64,000 bases of DNA. Source: Plazaster borealis (taxonomy: Eukaryota > Echinodermata > Asteroidea > Forcipulatida > Labidiasteridae). Positions 43,201-58,200 of this stretch are shown in pieces; within the stretch, counting starts at the first letter, position 1; each line of letters opens with the position of its first letter. A program made the translations under genes and the position numbers. The notes under the pieces were generated by a model. The model saw only the letters and a program-made list of their open reading frames with translations, ran no database searches and was not told the DNA's origin. The stretch lies in assembly GCA_021014325.1 (NCBI GenBank), contig JAJGQC010000558.1:1-64000 (forward strand), read 5' to 3'.

Positions 43201-46200
43201 TGAAATCCTTATCAAATCCTAATCAAATCCAAATCAAATCCAAATCAAATCCAAATTAAATCCAAATCCAAATCAAATCCAAATCAAATCCAAATTAAAT
43301 TTAAATCAAAATGAAATCCTTATCAAATCCAAATCAAATCCAAATTAAATCCAAATCCAAATGAAATCCTAATCAAATCTTAATCAAAACCAAATCAAAT
43401 CCAAATCAAATCCAAATCCAAATTAAATCCAAATCCAAATGGAATCCAAATCAAATCCAAATCAAATCCAAATCAAATCCAAATTAAATCTAAATCCAAA
43501 CCAAATCCAAATCAAATCGAAATTAAATTTAAATCAAAATGAAATGCCAATCAAATCCTAATCCAAACCAAATCCAAATCAAATCCAAATTAAATCCAAA
43601 CCAAATCCAAATCAAATCCAAATGAAATCCAAATTAAATCCAAATCCAAATGAAATCCTTATCAAATCCTAATGAAACCCAAATCAAATCCAAATCCAAA
43701 TCAAATCCAAATCAAATCCAAATCAAATCCAAATTAAATCTCAATCCAAATCAAATCCTAATCAAATCCAAATTCAAATCAAACCAAATCAAATCCAAAT
43801 CAAATCCAAATTAAATCTAAATCCAAATCAAATCCTAATCAAATCCAAATCAAATCCAAATTAAATCCAAATCCAAATGAAATCCTAATCAAATCCAAAT
43901 CAAATCCAAATTAAATCCAAATCCAAATGAAATCCTTATCAAATCCTAATCAAATCCAAATCAAATCCAAATCAAATCCTAATCAAATCCAAATTCAAAT
44001 CAAATCCAAATTAACTCCAAATCAAATCCAAATTAAATCCAAATCCTAATCAAATCCAAATCAAATCCTAATCAAATCCAAATCAAATCCAAATTAAATC
44101 CAAATCCAAATGAAATCCTAATCAAATCCAAATTAAATCCAAATCCAAATGAAATCCTTATCAAATCCTAATCAAATCCAAATCAAATCCAAATCAAATC
44201 CAAATTACACCTAAATCAAAATTAAATCCCAATCAAATCCTTATCAAAACCAAATCAAAATCAAATCCAAATTAAATCCAAATCCAATCCAAATCCAATC
44301 CAAATCAAATCCAAATCAAATCCAAATTAAATCTCAATCCAAATGAAATCCCAATCAAATCCTAATCAAATCCAAATCCAAATCCAATCCAAATCCAAAT
44401 GAAATCCTTATCAAATCCAAATCAAATCCAAATTAAATCTAAATCCAAATAAAATCCCAATCAAATCCAAATGAAATCCAAACCAAATCCAAATCAAATC
44501 CAAATCCAAATGAAATCCTACTCAAATCCAAATGAAATCCAAATTAAATCCAAATCCAAATGAAATCCTTATCAAATCCTAATCAAATCCAAATCAAATC
44601 CAAATCAAATCCAAATCAAATCCAAATCAAATCCAAATCCAAATGAAATCCCAATCAAATCCTTATCAAATCCAAATTAAATCCAAATCCAAATGAAATT
44701 CTTATCAAATCCTAATCAAATCCAAATCAAATCCAAATCCAAATCAAATCCAAATCAAATCCAAATCCAAATCAAATCCAAATCAAATCCAAATCAAATC
44801 CAAATCTCAATCCAAATGAAATCCAAATGAAATCCAAATAAAATCCAACTTCAAATCAAATCCAAATCAAATCCAAATTAAATCCAAACCAAATCCAAAT
44901 CAAATCCAAATCAAATCCAAATCAAATCCAAATCAAATCCAAATCCAAATGAAATCCTAATCAAATCCAAATCAAATCCAAATTAAATCCAAATCCAAAT
45001 GAAATCCTTATCAAATCCTAATCAAATCCAAATCAAATCCAAATCCAAATCAAATCCAAATCAAATCCAAATCAAATCCAAATCAAATCCAAATTAAATC
45101 TAAATCCAAATCAAATCCTAATCAAATCCAAATTCAAATCAAATCCGAATTCAAATCAAATCCAAATTAAATCCAAATTAAATCCAAATCAAATCCAAAT
45201 TAAATCCAAATCAAAATGAAATCCTAATCAAATCCAAATCAAATCCAAATTAAGTCCAAATCCAAATGAAATCCTAATCAAATCCAAATCAAATCCAAAT
45301 TAAATCCAAATCCAAATGAAATCCTTATCAAATCCTAATCAAATCCAAATCAAATCCAAATCAAATGCAAATCAAATCCAAATCAAATCCAAATTAAATC
45401 CAATCCAAATGAAATCCTTATCAAATCTTAATCAAATCCAAATCAAATCCAAATCCAAATCAAATCCAAATCAAATCCAAATCAAATCCAAATCAAATCC
45501 AAATTAAATCCAAATCCAAATGAAATCCTAATCAAATCCAAATCAAATCCAAATTAAATCCAAATCCAAATGAAATCCTAATCAAATCCAAATCAAATCC
45601 AAATTAAATCCAAATCCAAATGAAATCCTTATCAAATCCAAATCAAATCCAAATCAAATCCAAATCAAATCCAAATCAAATCCAAATCAAATCCAAATCA
45701 AATCCAAATCAAATCCAAATTCAAATCAAATCCAAATTAAATCCAAATCAAATCCAAATCAAATCCAAATCAAATCCAAATCAAAATGAAATCCAAATCA
45801 AATCCAAATCAAATCCAAATCCAAATGAAATCCTAATCAAATCCAAATTAAATCCAAATTAAATCCAAATCCAAATCAAATCCTAATCAAATCCAAATCA
45901 AATCAAATCCAAATCAAATCCAAATCAAATCCAAATCCAAATCAAATCCAAATCCAAATCAAAACTAAATCCTAATCAAATCCAAATCAAATCCAAATTA
46001 AATCCAAATCCAAATCAAATCCAAATCAAATCCAAATCAAATCCAAATTAAATCTAAATCCAAATGAAATCCCAATCAAATCCTAATCAAATCCAAATCA
46101 AATCCAAATCAAATCCAAATCCAAATGAAATCCTACTCAAATCCAAATCAAATCCAAATTAAATCCAAATCCAAATGAAATCCTTATCAAATCCTAATCA

Positions 46201-49200
46201 AATCCAAATCAAATCCAAATCCAAATCAAATCCAAATCAAATCCAAATCAAATCCAAATCCAAATCAAATCCAAATCAAATCCAAATTAAATCCAAATCC
46301 AAATGAAATCCTAATCAAATCCAAATCAAATCCAAATTAAATCCAAATCCAAATGAAATCCTAATCAAATCCAAATCAAATCCAAATCCAAATCAAATCC
46401 AAATTAAATCCAAATCCAAATGGAATCCAAATGAAATCCTTATCAAATCCAAATCAAATCCAAATTAAATCCAAATCCAAATGAAATCCTAATCAAATCC
46501 AAATCAAATCCAAATTAAATCCAAATCCAAATGAAATCCTTATCAAATCCTACTCAAATCCAAATTAAATCCAAATCCAAATGGAATCCAAATCAAATCC
46601 AAATCAAATCCAAATCAAATCCAAATTAAATCTAAATCCAAACCAAATCCAAATCAAATCGAAATTAAATTTAAATCAAAATGAAATCCTAATCAAATCC
46701 AAATTAAATCCAAATCCAAATGAATTCCTAATCAAATCCTACTCAAATCCAAATCAAATCCAAATCAAATCTAAATCCAAATGAAATCCTACTCAAATCC
46801 AAATGAAATCCAAATTAAATCCAAATCCAAATTAAATCCTTATCAAATTCTAATCAAATCCAAATCAAATCCAAATCAAATCCAAATTAAATCCAAATCC
46901 AAATTAAATTTAAATCCAAATCAAATCCTAATCAAAACCAAATCCAAATCAAATCCAAATTAAATCCAAACCAAATCCAAATCAAATCCAAATTAAATCT
47001 AAATCCAAATGAAATTCCAATCAAATCAAAATCCAAATCAAATCCAAATTAAATCCAAACCAAATCCAAATCAAATCCAAATGAAATCCTAATCAAATCC
47101 AAACCAAATCCATATCAAATCCAAATCCAAATGAAATCCTAATCAAATCCAAATCAAATCCAAATTAAATCCAAATCCAAATGAAATCCTTGTCAAATCC
47201 TAATCAAATCCAAATCAAGTCCAAATCCAAATCAAATCCAAATCAAATCCAAATCAAATCCAAATCAAATCCAAATTAAATCTAAATCCAAATGAAATCC
47301 TAATCAAATCCAAATTCAAATCAAATCCAAATTAAATCCAAATCAAATCCAAATTAAATCCAAGTCAAAATGAAATCCTAATCAAATCCAAATTAAATCC
47401 AAATCCAAATGAAATCCTAATCAAATCCAAATCAAATCCAAATTAAATCCAAATCCAAATGAAATCCTAATCAAATCCAAATCAAATCCAAATCAAATCC
47501 AAATTAAATCCAAATCCAAATCAAATCCAAATTAAATTTAAATCAAAATGAAATCCTAATCAAATCCAAATCAAATCCAAATTAAATCCAAATCCAAATG
47601 AAATCCTAAGCAAATCTTAATCAAAACCAAATCAAATCCAAATCAAATCCAAATCCAAATGAAATCCTACTCAAATCCAAATTAAATCCAAATCCAAATG
47701 GAATCCAAATGAAATCCTAATCAAATCCAAATCAAATCCAAATTAAATCCAAATCCAAATGAAATCCTTATCAAATCTTATTCAAATCCAAATCAAATCC
47801 AAATCCAAATCAAATCCAAATCAAATCCAAATCAAATTAAATCTAAATCCAAATCAAATCCAAATCAAATCCAAATTCAAATCAAATCCAAATTAAATCC
47901 AATTCAAATCCAAATCAAATCCAAATTAAATCCAAATCAAAATGAAATCCAAATTAAATCCAAATCCAAATGAAATCCTTATCAAATCCTAATCAAATCT
48001 AAATCAAATCCAAATCCAAATTAAATCAAAATCAAATCCAAATCAAATCCAAATCAAATCCAAATCAAATCCAAATCAAATCTTAATCCAAATGAAATCC
48101 CAATCAAATCCTAATCAAATCCAAATCCAATCCAAATTAAATCCAAACCAAATCCAAATGAAATCCAAATCCAAATGAAATCCTAATCAAATCCAAATCA
48201 AATCCAAATTAAATCCAATTCCAAATGAAATCCTTATCAAATCCAAATTAAATCCAAATCCAAATGAATTCCTAATCAAATCCTACTCAAATCCAAATCA
48301 AATCCAAATTAAATCCAAATCCAAATTAAATCCTTATCAAATCCTAATCAAATCCAAATCAAATCCAAATCCAAATCAAATCCAAATCAAATCCAAATTA
48401 AATCTAAATCCAAATGAAATCCCAATCAAATCCTAATCAAAACCAAATCCAAATCAAATCCAAATTAAATCCAAACCAAATCCAAATCAAATCCAAATTA
48501 AATCTTAATCCAAATAAAATCCCAATCAAATCGAAATCCAAATCCAATCCAAATTAAATCCAAACCAAATCCAAATCAAATCCAAATGAAATCCTAATCA
48601 AATCCAAACCAAATCCATATCAAATCCAAATCCAAATGAAATCCTAATCAAATCCAAATCAAATCCAAATTAAATCCAAACCCAAATGAAATCCTTATCA
48701 AATCCTAATCAAATCCAAATCAAATCCAAATCCAAATCAAATCCAAATCAAATCCAAATCAAATCCAAATTAAATCTAAATCCAAATGAAATCCAAATGA
48801 AATCCTAATCAAATCCAAATTCAAATCAAATCCAAATTCAAATCAAATCCAAATTAAATCCAAATCAAATCCAAATTAAATCCAAATCAAAATGAAATCC
48901 TAATCAAATCCAAATCAAATCCAAATTAAATCCAAATCCAAATGAAATCCTAATCAAATCCAAATCAAATCCAAATTAAATCCAAATCCAAATGAAATCC
49001 TTATCAAATCCTAATCAAATCCAAATCAAATCCAAATCAAATCCAAATTAAATCCAAATCCAAATTAAATTTAAATCAAAATGAAATCGTAATCAAATCC
49101 AAATTAAATCCATATCCAAATGAAATCCTAATCAAATCTTAATCAAAACCAAATCAAATCCAAATCAAATCCAAATCCAAATGAAATCCTACTCAAATCC

Positions 49201-52043
49201 AAATGAAATCCAAATTAAATCCAAATCCAAATGGAATCCTTATCAAATCCAAATCAAATCCAAATCCAAATCAAATCCAAATCAAATCCAAATCAAATCC
49301 AAATTAAATTTAAATCCAAATGAAATGCCAATCAAATCCTAATCAAAACCAAATCCAAATCAAATCCAAATTAAATCCAAACCAAATCCAAATCAAATCC
49401 AAATGAAATCCTAATCTAATCCAAACCAAATCCATATCAAATCCAAATCCAAATGAAATCCTAATCAAATCCAAATCAAATCCAAATTAAATCCAAATCC
49501 AAATGAAATCCTTATCAAATCTTAATCAAATCCAAATCAAATCCAAATCCAAATCAAATCCAAATCAAATCCAAATCAAATTAAATCTAAATCCAAATGA
49601 AATCCAAATCAAATCCAAATTCAAATCAAATCCAAATTAAATCCAAATCAAATCCAAATCAAATCCAAATCAAAATGAAATCCTAATCAAATCCAAATTA
49701 AATCCAAATCCAAATGAATTCCTAATCAAATCCTACTCAAATCCAAATCAAATCCAAATCAAATCCAAATCCAAATGAAATCCTAATCAAATCCAAATTA
49801 AATCCAAATCCAAATGAAATCCTTATCAAATCCTAATCAAATCCAAATCAAATCCAAATACAAATCAAATCCAAATCAAATCCAAATCAAATCCAAATCA
49901 AATCCAAATCAAATCCAAATCAAATCCAAATTAAATCTAAATCCAAATGAAATCCCAATCAAATCCTAATCAAATCCAAATCCAAATCCAATCCAAATTA
50001 AATTCAAATCAAATCCAAATCCAAATGAAATCCTACTCAAATCCAAATCAAATCCAAATTAAATCGAAATCCAAATGAAATGCTTATCAAATCCTAATCA
50101 AATCCAAATCAAATCCAAATCCAAATTAAATCCAAATCAAATCCAAATCAAATCCAAATCAAATCTTAATCCAAATGAAATCCCAATCAAATCCTAATCA
50201 AATCCAAATCCAATCCAAATTAAATCCAAACCAAATCCAAATGAAATCCAAATCCAAATGAAATCCTAATCAAATCCAAATCAAATCCAAATTAAATCCA
50301 ATTCCAAATGAAATCCTTATCAAATCCAAATTAAATTTAAATCAAAATGAAATCCTAATCAAATCCAAATTAAATCCAAATCCAAATGAATTCCTAATCA
50401 AATCCTACTCAAATCCAAATCAAATCCAAATCAAATCCAAATCCAAATGAAATCCTACTCAAATCCAAATGAAATCCAAATTAAATCCAAATCCAAATTA
50501 AATCCTTATCAAATCCTAATCAAATCCAAATCAAATCCAAATCCAAATCAAATCCAAATCAAATCCAAATTAAATCTAAATCCAAATGAAATCCCAATCA
50601 AATCCTAATCAAAGCCAAATCCAAATCAAATCCAAATCAAATCCAAATTAAATCTAAATCCAAATAAAATCCCAATCAAATCGAAATCCAAATCAAATCC
50701 AAATTAAATCCAAACCAAATCCAAATCAAATCCAAATGAAATCCTAATCAAATCCAAACCAAATCCATATCAAATCCAAATCCAAATGAAATACTAATCA
50801 AATCCAAATCAAATCCAAATTAAATCCAAATCCAAATGAAATCCTTATCAAATCCTAATCAAATCCAAATCAAATCCAAATCCAAATCAAATCCAAATCA
50901 AATCCAAATCAAATCCAAATCAAATCCAAATCAAATCCAAATCAAATCCAAATTAAATCTAAATCCAAATGAAATCCAAATGAAATCCTAATCAAATCCA
51001 AATTCAAATCAAATCCAAATTCAAATCAAATCCAAATTAAATCCAAATCAAATCCAAATTAAATCCAAACCAAATCCAAATCAAATCCAAATGAAATCCT
51101 AATCAAATCCAAACCAAATCCATATCAAATCCAAATCCAAATGAAATCCGAATCAAATCCAAATCAAATCCAAATTAAATCCAAATCCAAATCCAAATCA
51201 AATCCAAATTAAATCTAAATCCAAATAAAATCCCAATCAAATCAAAATCCAAATCAAATCCAAATTAAATCCAAACCAAATCCAAATCAAATCCAAATGA
51301 AATCCTAATCAAATCCAAACCAAATCCATATCAAATCCAAATCCAAATGAAATCCTAATCAAATCCAAATCAAATCCAAATTAAATCCAAATCCAAATGA
51401 AATCCTTGTCAAATCCTAATCAAATCCAAATCAAATCCAAATCAAAATCAAATCCAAATCAAATCCAAATCAAATCCAAATCAAATCCAAATCAAATCCA
51501 AATCAAATCCAAATCAAATCCAAATTAAATCTAAATCCAAACCAAATCCAAATCAAATCCAAATTAAATCTAAATCCAAATGAAATCCCAATCAAATCGA
51601 AATCCAAATCAAATCCAAATTAAATCCAAACCAAATCCAAATCAAATCCAAATGAAATCCTAATCAAATCCAAACCAAATCCATATCAAATCCAAATCCA
51701 AATGAAATCCTAATCAAATCCAAATTAAATCCAAATCCAAATGAAATCCTTATCAAATCCTAATCAAATCCAAATCAAATCCAAGTCCAAATCAAATCCA
51801 AATCAAATCCAAATCAAATCCAAATCATATCCAAATTAAATTTAAATCCAAATGAAATCCAAATCAAATCCAAATCAAATCCAAATTAAATCCAAATCAA
51901 AGCCAAATCAAATCCAAATTAAATCTAAATCCAAATGAAATCCCAATCAAATCCTAATCAAATCCAAATCCAAATCAAATCAAAATTAAATCCTAATCAA
52001 ATCCAAATTAAATCCAAATCCAAATTAAATCCTTATGAAATCC
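34284..52043. repeat. Satellite A: 17.8-kb AAATC/AAATCC array
   Basis: The array is a string of a 5-base word (AAATC, or AAATG, AAATT, TAATC, TTATC, CAATC, AAACC) and a 6-base word (AAATCC), giving an 11-bp unit. An extra AAATCC is inserted at intervals, producing 50-bp and longer periods. The + strand is almost free of G outside AAATG. Longer blocks recur: the motif near 36940-37090 returns near 42880-43030 and 46770-46910, and 37880-38230 returns at 49280-49620. Because 33 bp is three units, all three forward frames give the same peptide (NPNQIQIKSKS), so the open frames there are artefacts. No unique sequence is embedded except GGATCC at about 36355. Confidence 0.95.
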
Positions 52044-52222
52044 AGCAGCAGCTCATCTCGGTTTGACCACCCACCAGTAACCCCCCCCCCCCCCCGTCTG
52101 CGATCAAGGAAGAGTTTCATCACTTCGACCCTACCACTTGAGATAGCGCAATCCAATGGTAGTAAAAACACAGGAAGTTCCGAATCTAATTGCGAAAAGG
52201 GACTTGGACACATGCACGTGGC
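52044..52222 (+). repeat. Segment D, right copy
   Basis: It matches 34100-34283 but continues into ATGTGGGACTTACTGCCGGC, the start of satellite B, where the left copy runs into satellite A. Its C-run is about 15 long. Confidence 0.85.
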
Positions 52223-55200
52223 ATGTGGGACTTACTGCCGGCCATGGTTATAGTTAAGTTTAAGGTTGGGGTTAGGATTGGGTAAGGGTTAGGATTAGGT
52301 TGGTGTCAGCGTTTGGGTAAGGATAAGGTTGTGCGAAGATTACAAACTTAATTGCGAAAAGGGACTTGGACACATGCACGTGGCATGTGGGAGTTACTTC
52401 CGGCCATGCTTATGGCCTATTAAAACCTATTGTTATCTATGTTTCCTCTTTTGTTGCTTATATGTTTGTTTGTTTTTGGTTCTGCGCCTCGGAATAGGGT
52501 CTTGTACACTAGATCTAGATAGATGGTGCATTATAATGCATTGTTATTAGGTGTTCGGCTCATTAGCCAAAAACCTATGGTAGTAAAAACACTGGAAGTT
52601 CAGAACTTAATTGCGAAAAGGGACTTGGACACATGCATGTGGCATGTGGGACTTACTTCCGGCCATGGTTATGGCCTATTAAAACCTATTGTTATCATCC
52701 ACACCACTTTCATTATTTATATTATTCATTGTATAATTGTCTTTGTGTTCTATATTTCTCTTTTGTTGGTTATATGTTTGGTTTTTTGGTTCTGCGCCTC
52801 GAAATCGGGTCTTGTACACTAGATCTAGATAGATGGCGCATTATAAATGCATTATTATTAGGTGTTCGGCTCATTAGCCAAAAACCTATGGTAGTGAAAA
52901 CACTGGAAGTTCCGAACTTAATTGCGAAAAGGGACTTGGACACATGCACATGGCATGTGGGAGTTACTTCCGGCCATGGTTATGGCCTATTAAAACCTAT
53001 TGTTATCTATATTTCCTATTTTGTTGCTTATATGTTTGTTTGTTTTTGGTTCTGCGCCTCGGAATAGGGTCTTGTACACTAGATCTAGATAGATGGTGCA
53101 TTATAATGCATTTTTATTAGGTGTTCGGCTCATTAGCCAAAAACCTATGGTAGTAAAAACACTGGAAGTTCCGAACTTAATTGCGAAAAGGGACTTGGAC
53201 ACTTGCACGTGGCATGTGGGACTTACTTCCGGCCATGGTTATGGCCTATTAAAACCTATTGTTATCATCCACACCACTTTCATTATTATTATTATTCATT
53301 GTATAATTGTCTTTGTGTTCTATATTTCTCTTTTGTTGGTTATATGTTTGGTTTTTTGGTTCTGCGCCTCGGAATCGGGTCTTGTACACTAGATCTAGAT
53401 AGATGGCGCATTATAAATGCATTATTATTAGGTGTTCGGCTCATTAGCCAAAAACCTATGGTAGTGAAAACACTGGAAGTTCAGAACTTAATTGCGAAAA
53501 GGGACTTGGACACATGCATGTGGCATGTGGGAGTTACTTCCGGCCATGGTTATGGCCTATTTAAACCTATTGTTATGATCCACACCACTTTCATTATTAT
53601 TATTATTCATTGTATAATTGTCTTTGTGTTCTATATTTCTCTTTTGTTGGTTATATGTTTTGTTTTTTGGTTCTGCGCCTCGGAATCGGGTCTTGTACAC
53701 TAGATCTAGATAGATGGCGCATTATAAATGCATTATTATTAGGTGTTCGGCTCATTAGCCAAAAACCTATGGTAGTAAAAACACTGGAAGTTCCTAACTT
53801 AATTGCGAAAAGGGACTTGGACACATGCACGTGGTATGTGGGAGTTACTTCCGGCCATGGTTATGGCCTATTAAAACCTATTGTTATCTATATTTCCTCT
53901 TTTGTTGCTTATATGTTTGTTTGTTTTTGGTTCTGCGCCTCGGAATAGGGTCTTGTACACTAGATCTAGATAGATGGTGCATTATAATGCATTATTATTA
54001 GGTGTTCGGCTCATTAGCCAAAAACCTATGGTAGTAAAAACACTGGAAGTTCCGAACTTAATTGCGAAAAGGGACTTGGACACATGCACGTGGTATGTGG
54101 GACTTACTTCCGGCCATGGTTATGGCCTATTAAAACCTATTGTTATGATCCACACCACTTTCATTATTATTATTATTCATTGTATAATTGTCTTTGTGTT
54201 CTATATTTCTCTTTTGGTGGTTATATGTTTTGTTTTTTGGTTCTGCGCCTCGGAATCGGGTCTTGTACACTAGATCTAGATAGATGGCGCATTATAAATG
54301 CATTATTATTAGGTGTTCGGCTCATTAGCCAAAAAACCTATGGTAGTAAAAACACTGGAAGTTCCGAACTTAATTGCGAAAAGGGACTTGGACACATGCA
54401 CATGGCATGTGGGAGTTACTGCCGGCCATGGTTATGGCCTATTAAAACCTATTGTTATCTATATTTCCTATTTTGTTGCTTATATGTTTGTTTGTTTTTG
54501 GTTCTGCGCCTCGGAATAGGGTCTTGTACACTAGATCTAGATAGATGGTGCATTATAATGCATTGTTATTAGGTGTTCGGCTCATTAGCCAAAAACCTAT
54601 GGTAGTAAAAACACTGGAAGTTCCAAACTTAATTGCGAAAAGGGACTTGGACACATGCATGTGGCATGTGGGACTTACTTCCGGCCATGGTTATGGCCTA
54701 TTAAAACCTATTGTTATCATCCACACCACTTTCATTATTATTATTATTCATTGTATAATTGTCTTTGTGTTCTATATTTCTCTTTTGTTGGTTATATGTT
54801 TGGTTTTTTTGGTTCTGCGCCTCGGAATCGGGTCTTGTACACTAGATCTAGATAGATGGCGCATTATAAATGCATTATTATTAGGTGTTCGGCTCATTAG
54901 CCAAAAACCTATGGTAGTGAAAACACGGGAAGTTCAGAATTTAATTGCGAAAAGGGACTTGGACACATGCATGTGGCATGTGGGAGTTACTTCCGGCCAT
55001 GGTTATGGCCTATTAAAACCTAGTGTTATCTATATTTCCTCTTTTGTTGCTTATATGTTTGTTTGTTTTTGGTTCTGCGCCTCGGAATAGGGTCTTGTAC
55101 ACTAGATCTAGATAGATGGTGCATTATAATGCATTATTATTAGGTGTTCGGCTCATTAGCCAAAAACCTATGGTAGTAAAAACACTGGAAGTTCCGAACT

Positions 55201-58200
55201 TAATTGCGAAAGTCTTGGACACATGCACGTGGTATGTGGGACTTACTTCCGGCCATGGTTATGGCCTATTAAAACCTATTGTTATGATCCACACCACTTT
55301 CATTATTATTATTATTCATTGTATAATTGTCTTTGTGTTCTATATTTCTCTTTTGTTGGTTATATGTTTTGTTTTTTGGTTCTGCGCCTCCGAATCGGGT
55401 CGTGTACACTAGATCTAGATAGATGGCGCATTATAAATGCATTATTATTAGGTGTTCGGCTCATTAGCCAAAAAACCTATGGTAGTAAAAACACTTGAAG
55501 TTCCGAACTTAATTGCGAAAAGGGACTTGGACACATGCACGTGGCATGTGGGAGTTACTTCCGGCCATGGTTATGGCCTATTAAAACCTATTGTTATCTA
55601 TATTTCCTCTTTTGTTGCTTATATGTTTGTTTGTTTTTGGTTCTGCGCCTAGGAATAGGGTCTTGTACACTAGATCTAGATAGATGGTGCATTATAATGC
55701 ATTATTATTAGGTGTTCGGCTCATTAGCCAAAAAACCTATGGTAGTAAAAACACTGGAAGTTCCGAACTTAATTGCGAAAAGGGACTTGGAGACATGCAT
55801 GTGGCATGTGGGACTTACTTCCGGCCATGGTTATGGCCTATTAAAACCTATTGTTATCATCCACACCACTTTCATTATTATTATTATTCATTGTATAATT
55901 GTCTTTGTGTTCTATATTTCTCTTTTGTTGGTCTGTGTTTTGTTTTTTTGGTTCTGCGCCTCGGAATCGGGTCTTGTACAATAGATCTAGATAGATGGCG
56001 CATTATAAATGCATTATTATTAGGTGTTCGGCTCATTAGCCAAAAAACCTATGGTAGTAAAAACACTTGAAGTTCCGAACTTAATTGCGAAAAGGGACTT
56101 GGACACATGCACATGGCATGTGGGAGTTACTGCCGGCCATGGTTATGGCCTATTAAAACCTATTGTTATCTATATTTCCTCTTTTGTTGGTTATATGTTT
56201 GTTTGTTTTTGGTTCTGTGCCTCGGAATAGGGTCTTGTACACTAGATCTAGATAGATGGTGCATTATAATGCATTGTTATTAGGTGTTCGGCTCATTAGC
56301 CAAAAACCTATGGTAGTAAAAACACTGGAAGTTCCGAACTTAATTGCGAAAAGGGACTTGGACATATGCATGTGGCATGTGGGACTTACTTCCGGCCATG
56401 GTTATGGCCTATTAAAACCTATTGTTATGATCCACACCACTTTCATTATTATTATTATTCATTGTATAATTGTCTTTGTGTTCTATATTTCTCTTTTGTT
56501 GGTTATATGTTTGGTTTTTTTGGTTCTGCGCCTCGGAATCGGGTCTTGTACACTAGATCTAGATAGATGGCGCATTATAAATGCATTATTATTAGGTGTT
56601 CGGCTCATTAGCCAAAAACCTATGGTAGTGAAAACACGGGAAGTTCAGAACTTAATTGCGAAAAGGGACTTGGACACATGCATGTGGCATGTGGGAGTTA
56701 CTTCCGGCCATGGTTATGGCCTATTAAAACCTAGTGTTATCTATATTTCCTCTTTTGTTGCTTATATGTTTGTTTGTTTTTGGTTCTGCGCCTCGGAATA
56801 TGGTCTTGTGCACTAGATCTAGATAGATGGTGCATTATAATGCATTATTATTAGGTGTTCGGCTCATTAGCCAAAAACCTATGGTAGTAAAAACACTGGA
56901 AGTTCCGAACTTAATTGCGAAAAGGGACATGGACACATGCACGTGGTATGTGGGACTTACTTCCGGCCATGGTTATGGCCTAATAAAACCTATTGTTATG
57001 ATCCACACCACTTTCATTATTATTATTATTCATTGTATAACTGTCTTTGTGTTCTATATTTCTCTTTTGTTGGTTATATGTTTTGTTTTTTGGTTCTGCG
57101 CCTCGGAATCGGGTTGTGTACACTAGATCTAGATAGATGGCGCATTATAAATGCATTATTATTAGGTGTTCGGCTCATTAGCCAAAAAACCTATGGTAGT
57201 AAAAACACTGGAAGTTCCGAACTTAATTGCGAAAAGGGACTTGGACACATGCACGTGGCATGTGGGAGTTACTTCCGGCCATGGTTATGGCCTATTAAAA
57301 CCTATTGTTATCCATATTTCCTCTTTTGTTGCTTATATGTTTGTTTGTTTTTGGTTCTGCGCCTAGGAATAGGGTCTTGTACACTAGATCTAGATAGATG
57401 GTGCATTATAATGCATTATTATTAGGTGTTCGGCTCATTAGCCAAAAACCTATGGTAGTAAAAACACTGGAAGTTCCGAACTTAATTGCGAAAAGGGACT
57501 TGGACACATGCACGTGGCATGTGGGACTTACTTCCGGCCATGGTTATGGCCTATTAAAACCTATTGTTATCATCCACACCACTTTCATTATTATTATTAT
57601 TCATTGTATAATTGTCTTTGTGTTCTATATTTCTCTTTTGTTGGTCTATGTTTTGTTTTTTTGGTTCTTCGCCTCGGAATCGGGTCTTGTACACTAGATC
57701 TAGATAGATGGCGCATTATAAATGCATTATTATTAGGTGTTCGGCTCATTAGCCAAAAACCTATGGTAGTAAAAACACTGGAAGTTCCGAACTTAATTGC
57801 GAAAAGGGACTTGGACACATGCACGTGGCATGTGGGAGTTACTTCCGGCCATGGTTATGGCCTATTAAAACCTATTGTTATCTATATTTCCTATTTTGTT
57901 GGTTATATGTTTGTTTGTTTTTGGTTCTGCGCCTCGGAATAGGGTCTTGTACACTAGATCTAGATAGATGGTGCATTATAATGCATTATTATTAGGTGTT
58001 TGGCTCATTAGCCAAAAACCTATGGTAGTAAAAACACTGGAAGTTCCAAACTTAATTGCGAAAAGGGACTTGGACACATGCACGTGGTATGTGGGACTTA
58101 CTTCCGGCCATGGTTATGGCCTATTAAAACCTATTGTTATGATCCACACCACTTTCATTATTATTATTATTCATTGTATAATTGTCTTTGTGTTCTATAT

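Noticed and set aside
34284..52043. Repeated Asn/Gln/Lys/Ser-rich frames in satellite A
   Set aside because: An 11-bp unit read in any forward frame gives the same 11-residue peptide; stops appear wherever TAATC follows C. No promoter or splice context.
34284..52043. CRISPR-like array
   Set aside because: There are no unique spacers, the units are 11 bp, and the setting is a eukaryotic genome.
52250..52327. Interstitial telomere in satellite B
   Set aside because: GGTTAGG words are irregular and mixed with GGATTGG and GGATAAGG. I keep it as a degenerate simple repeat.
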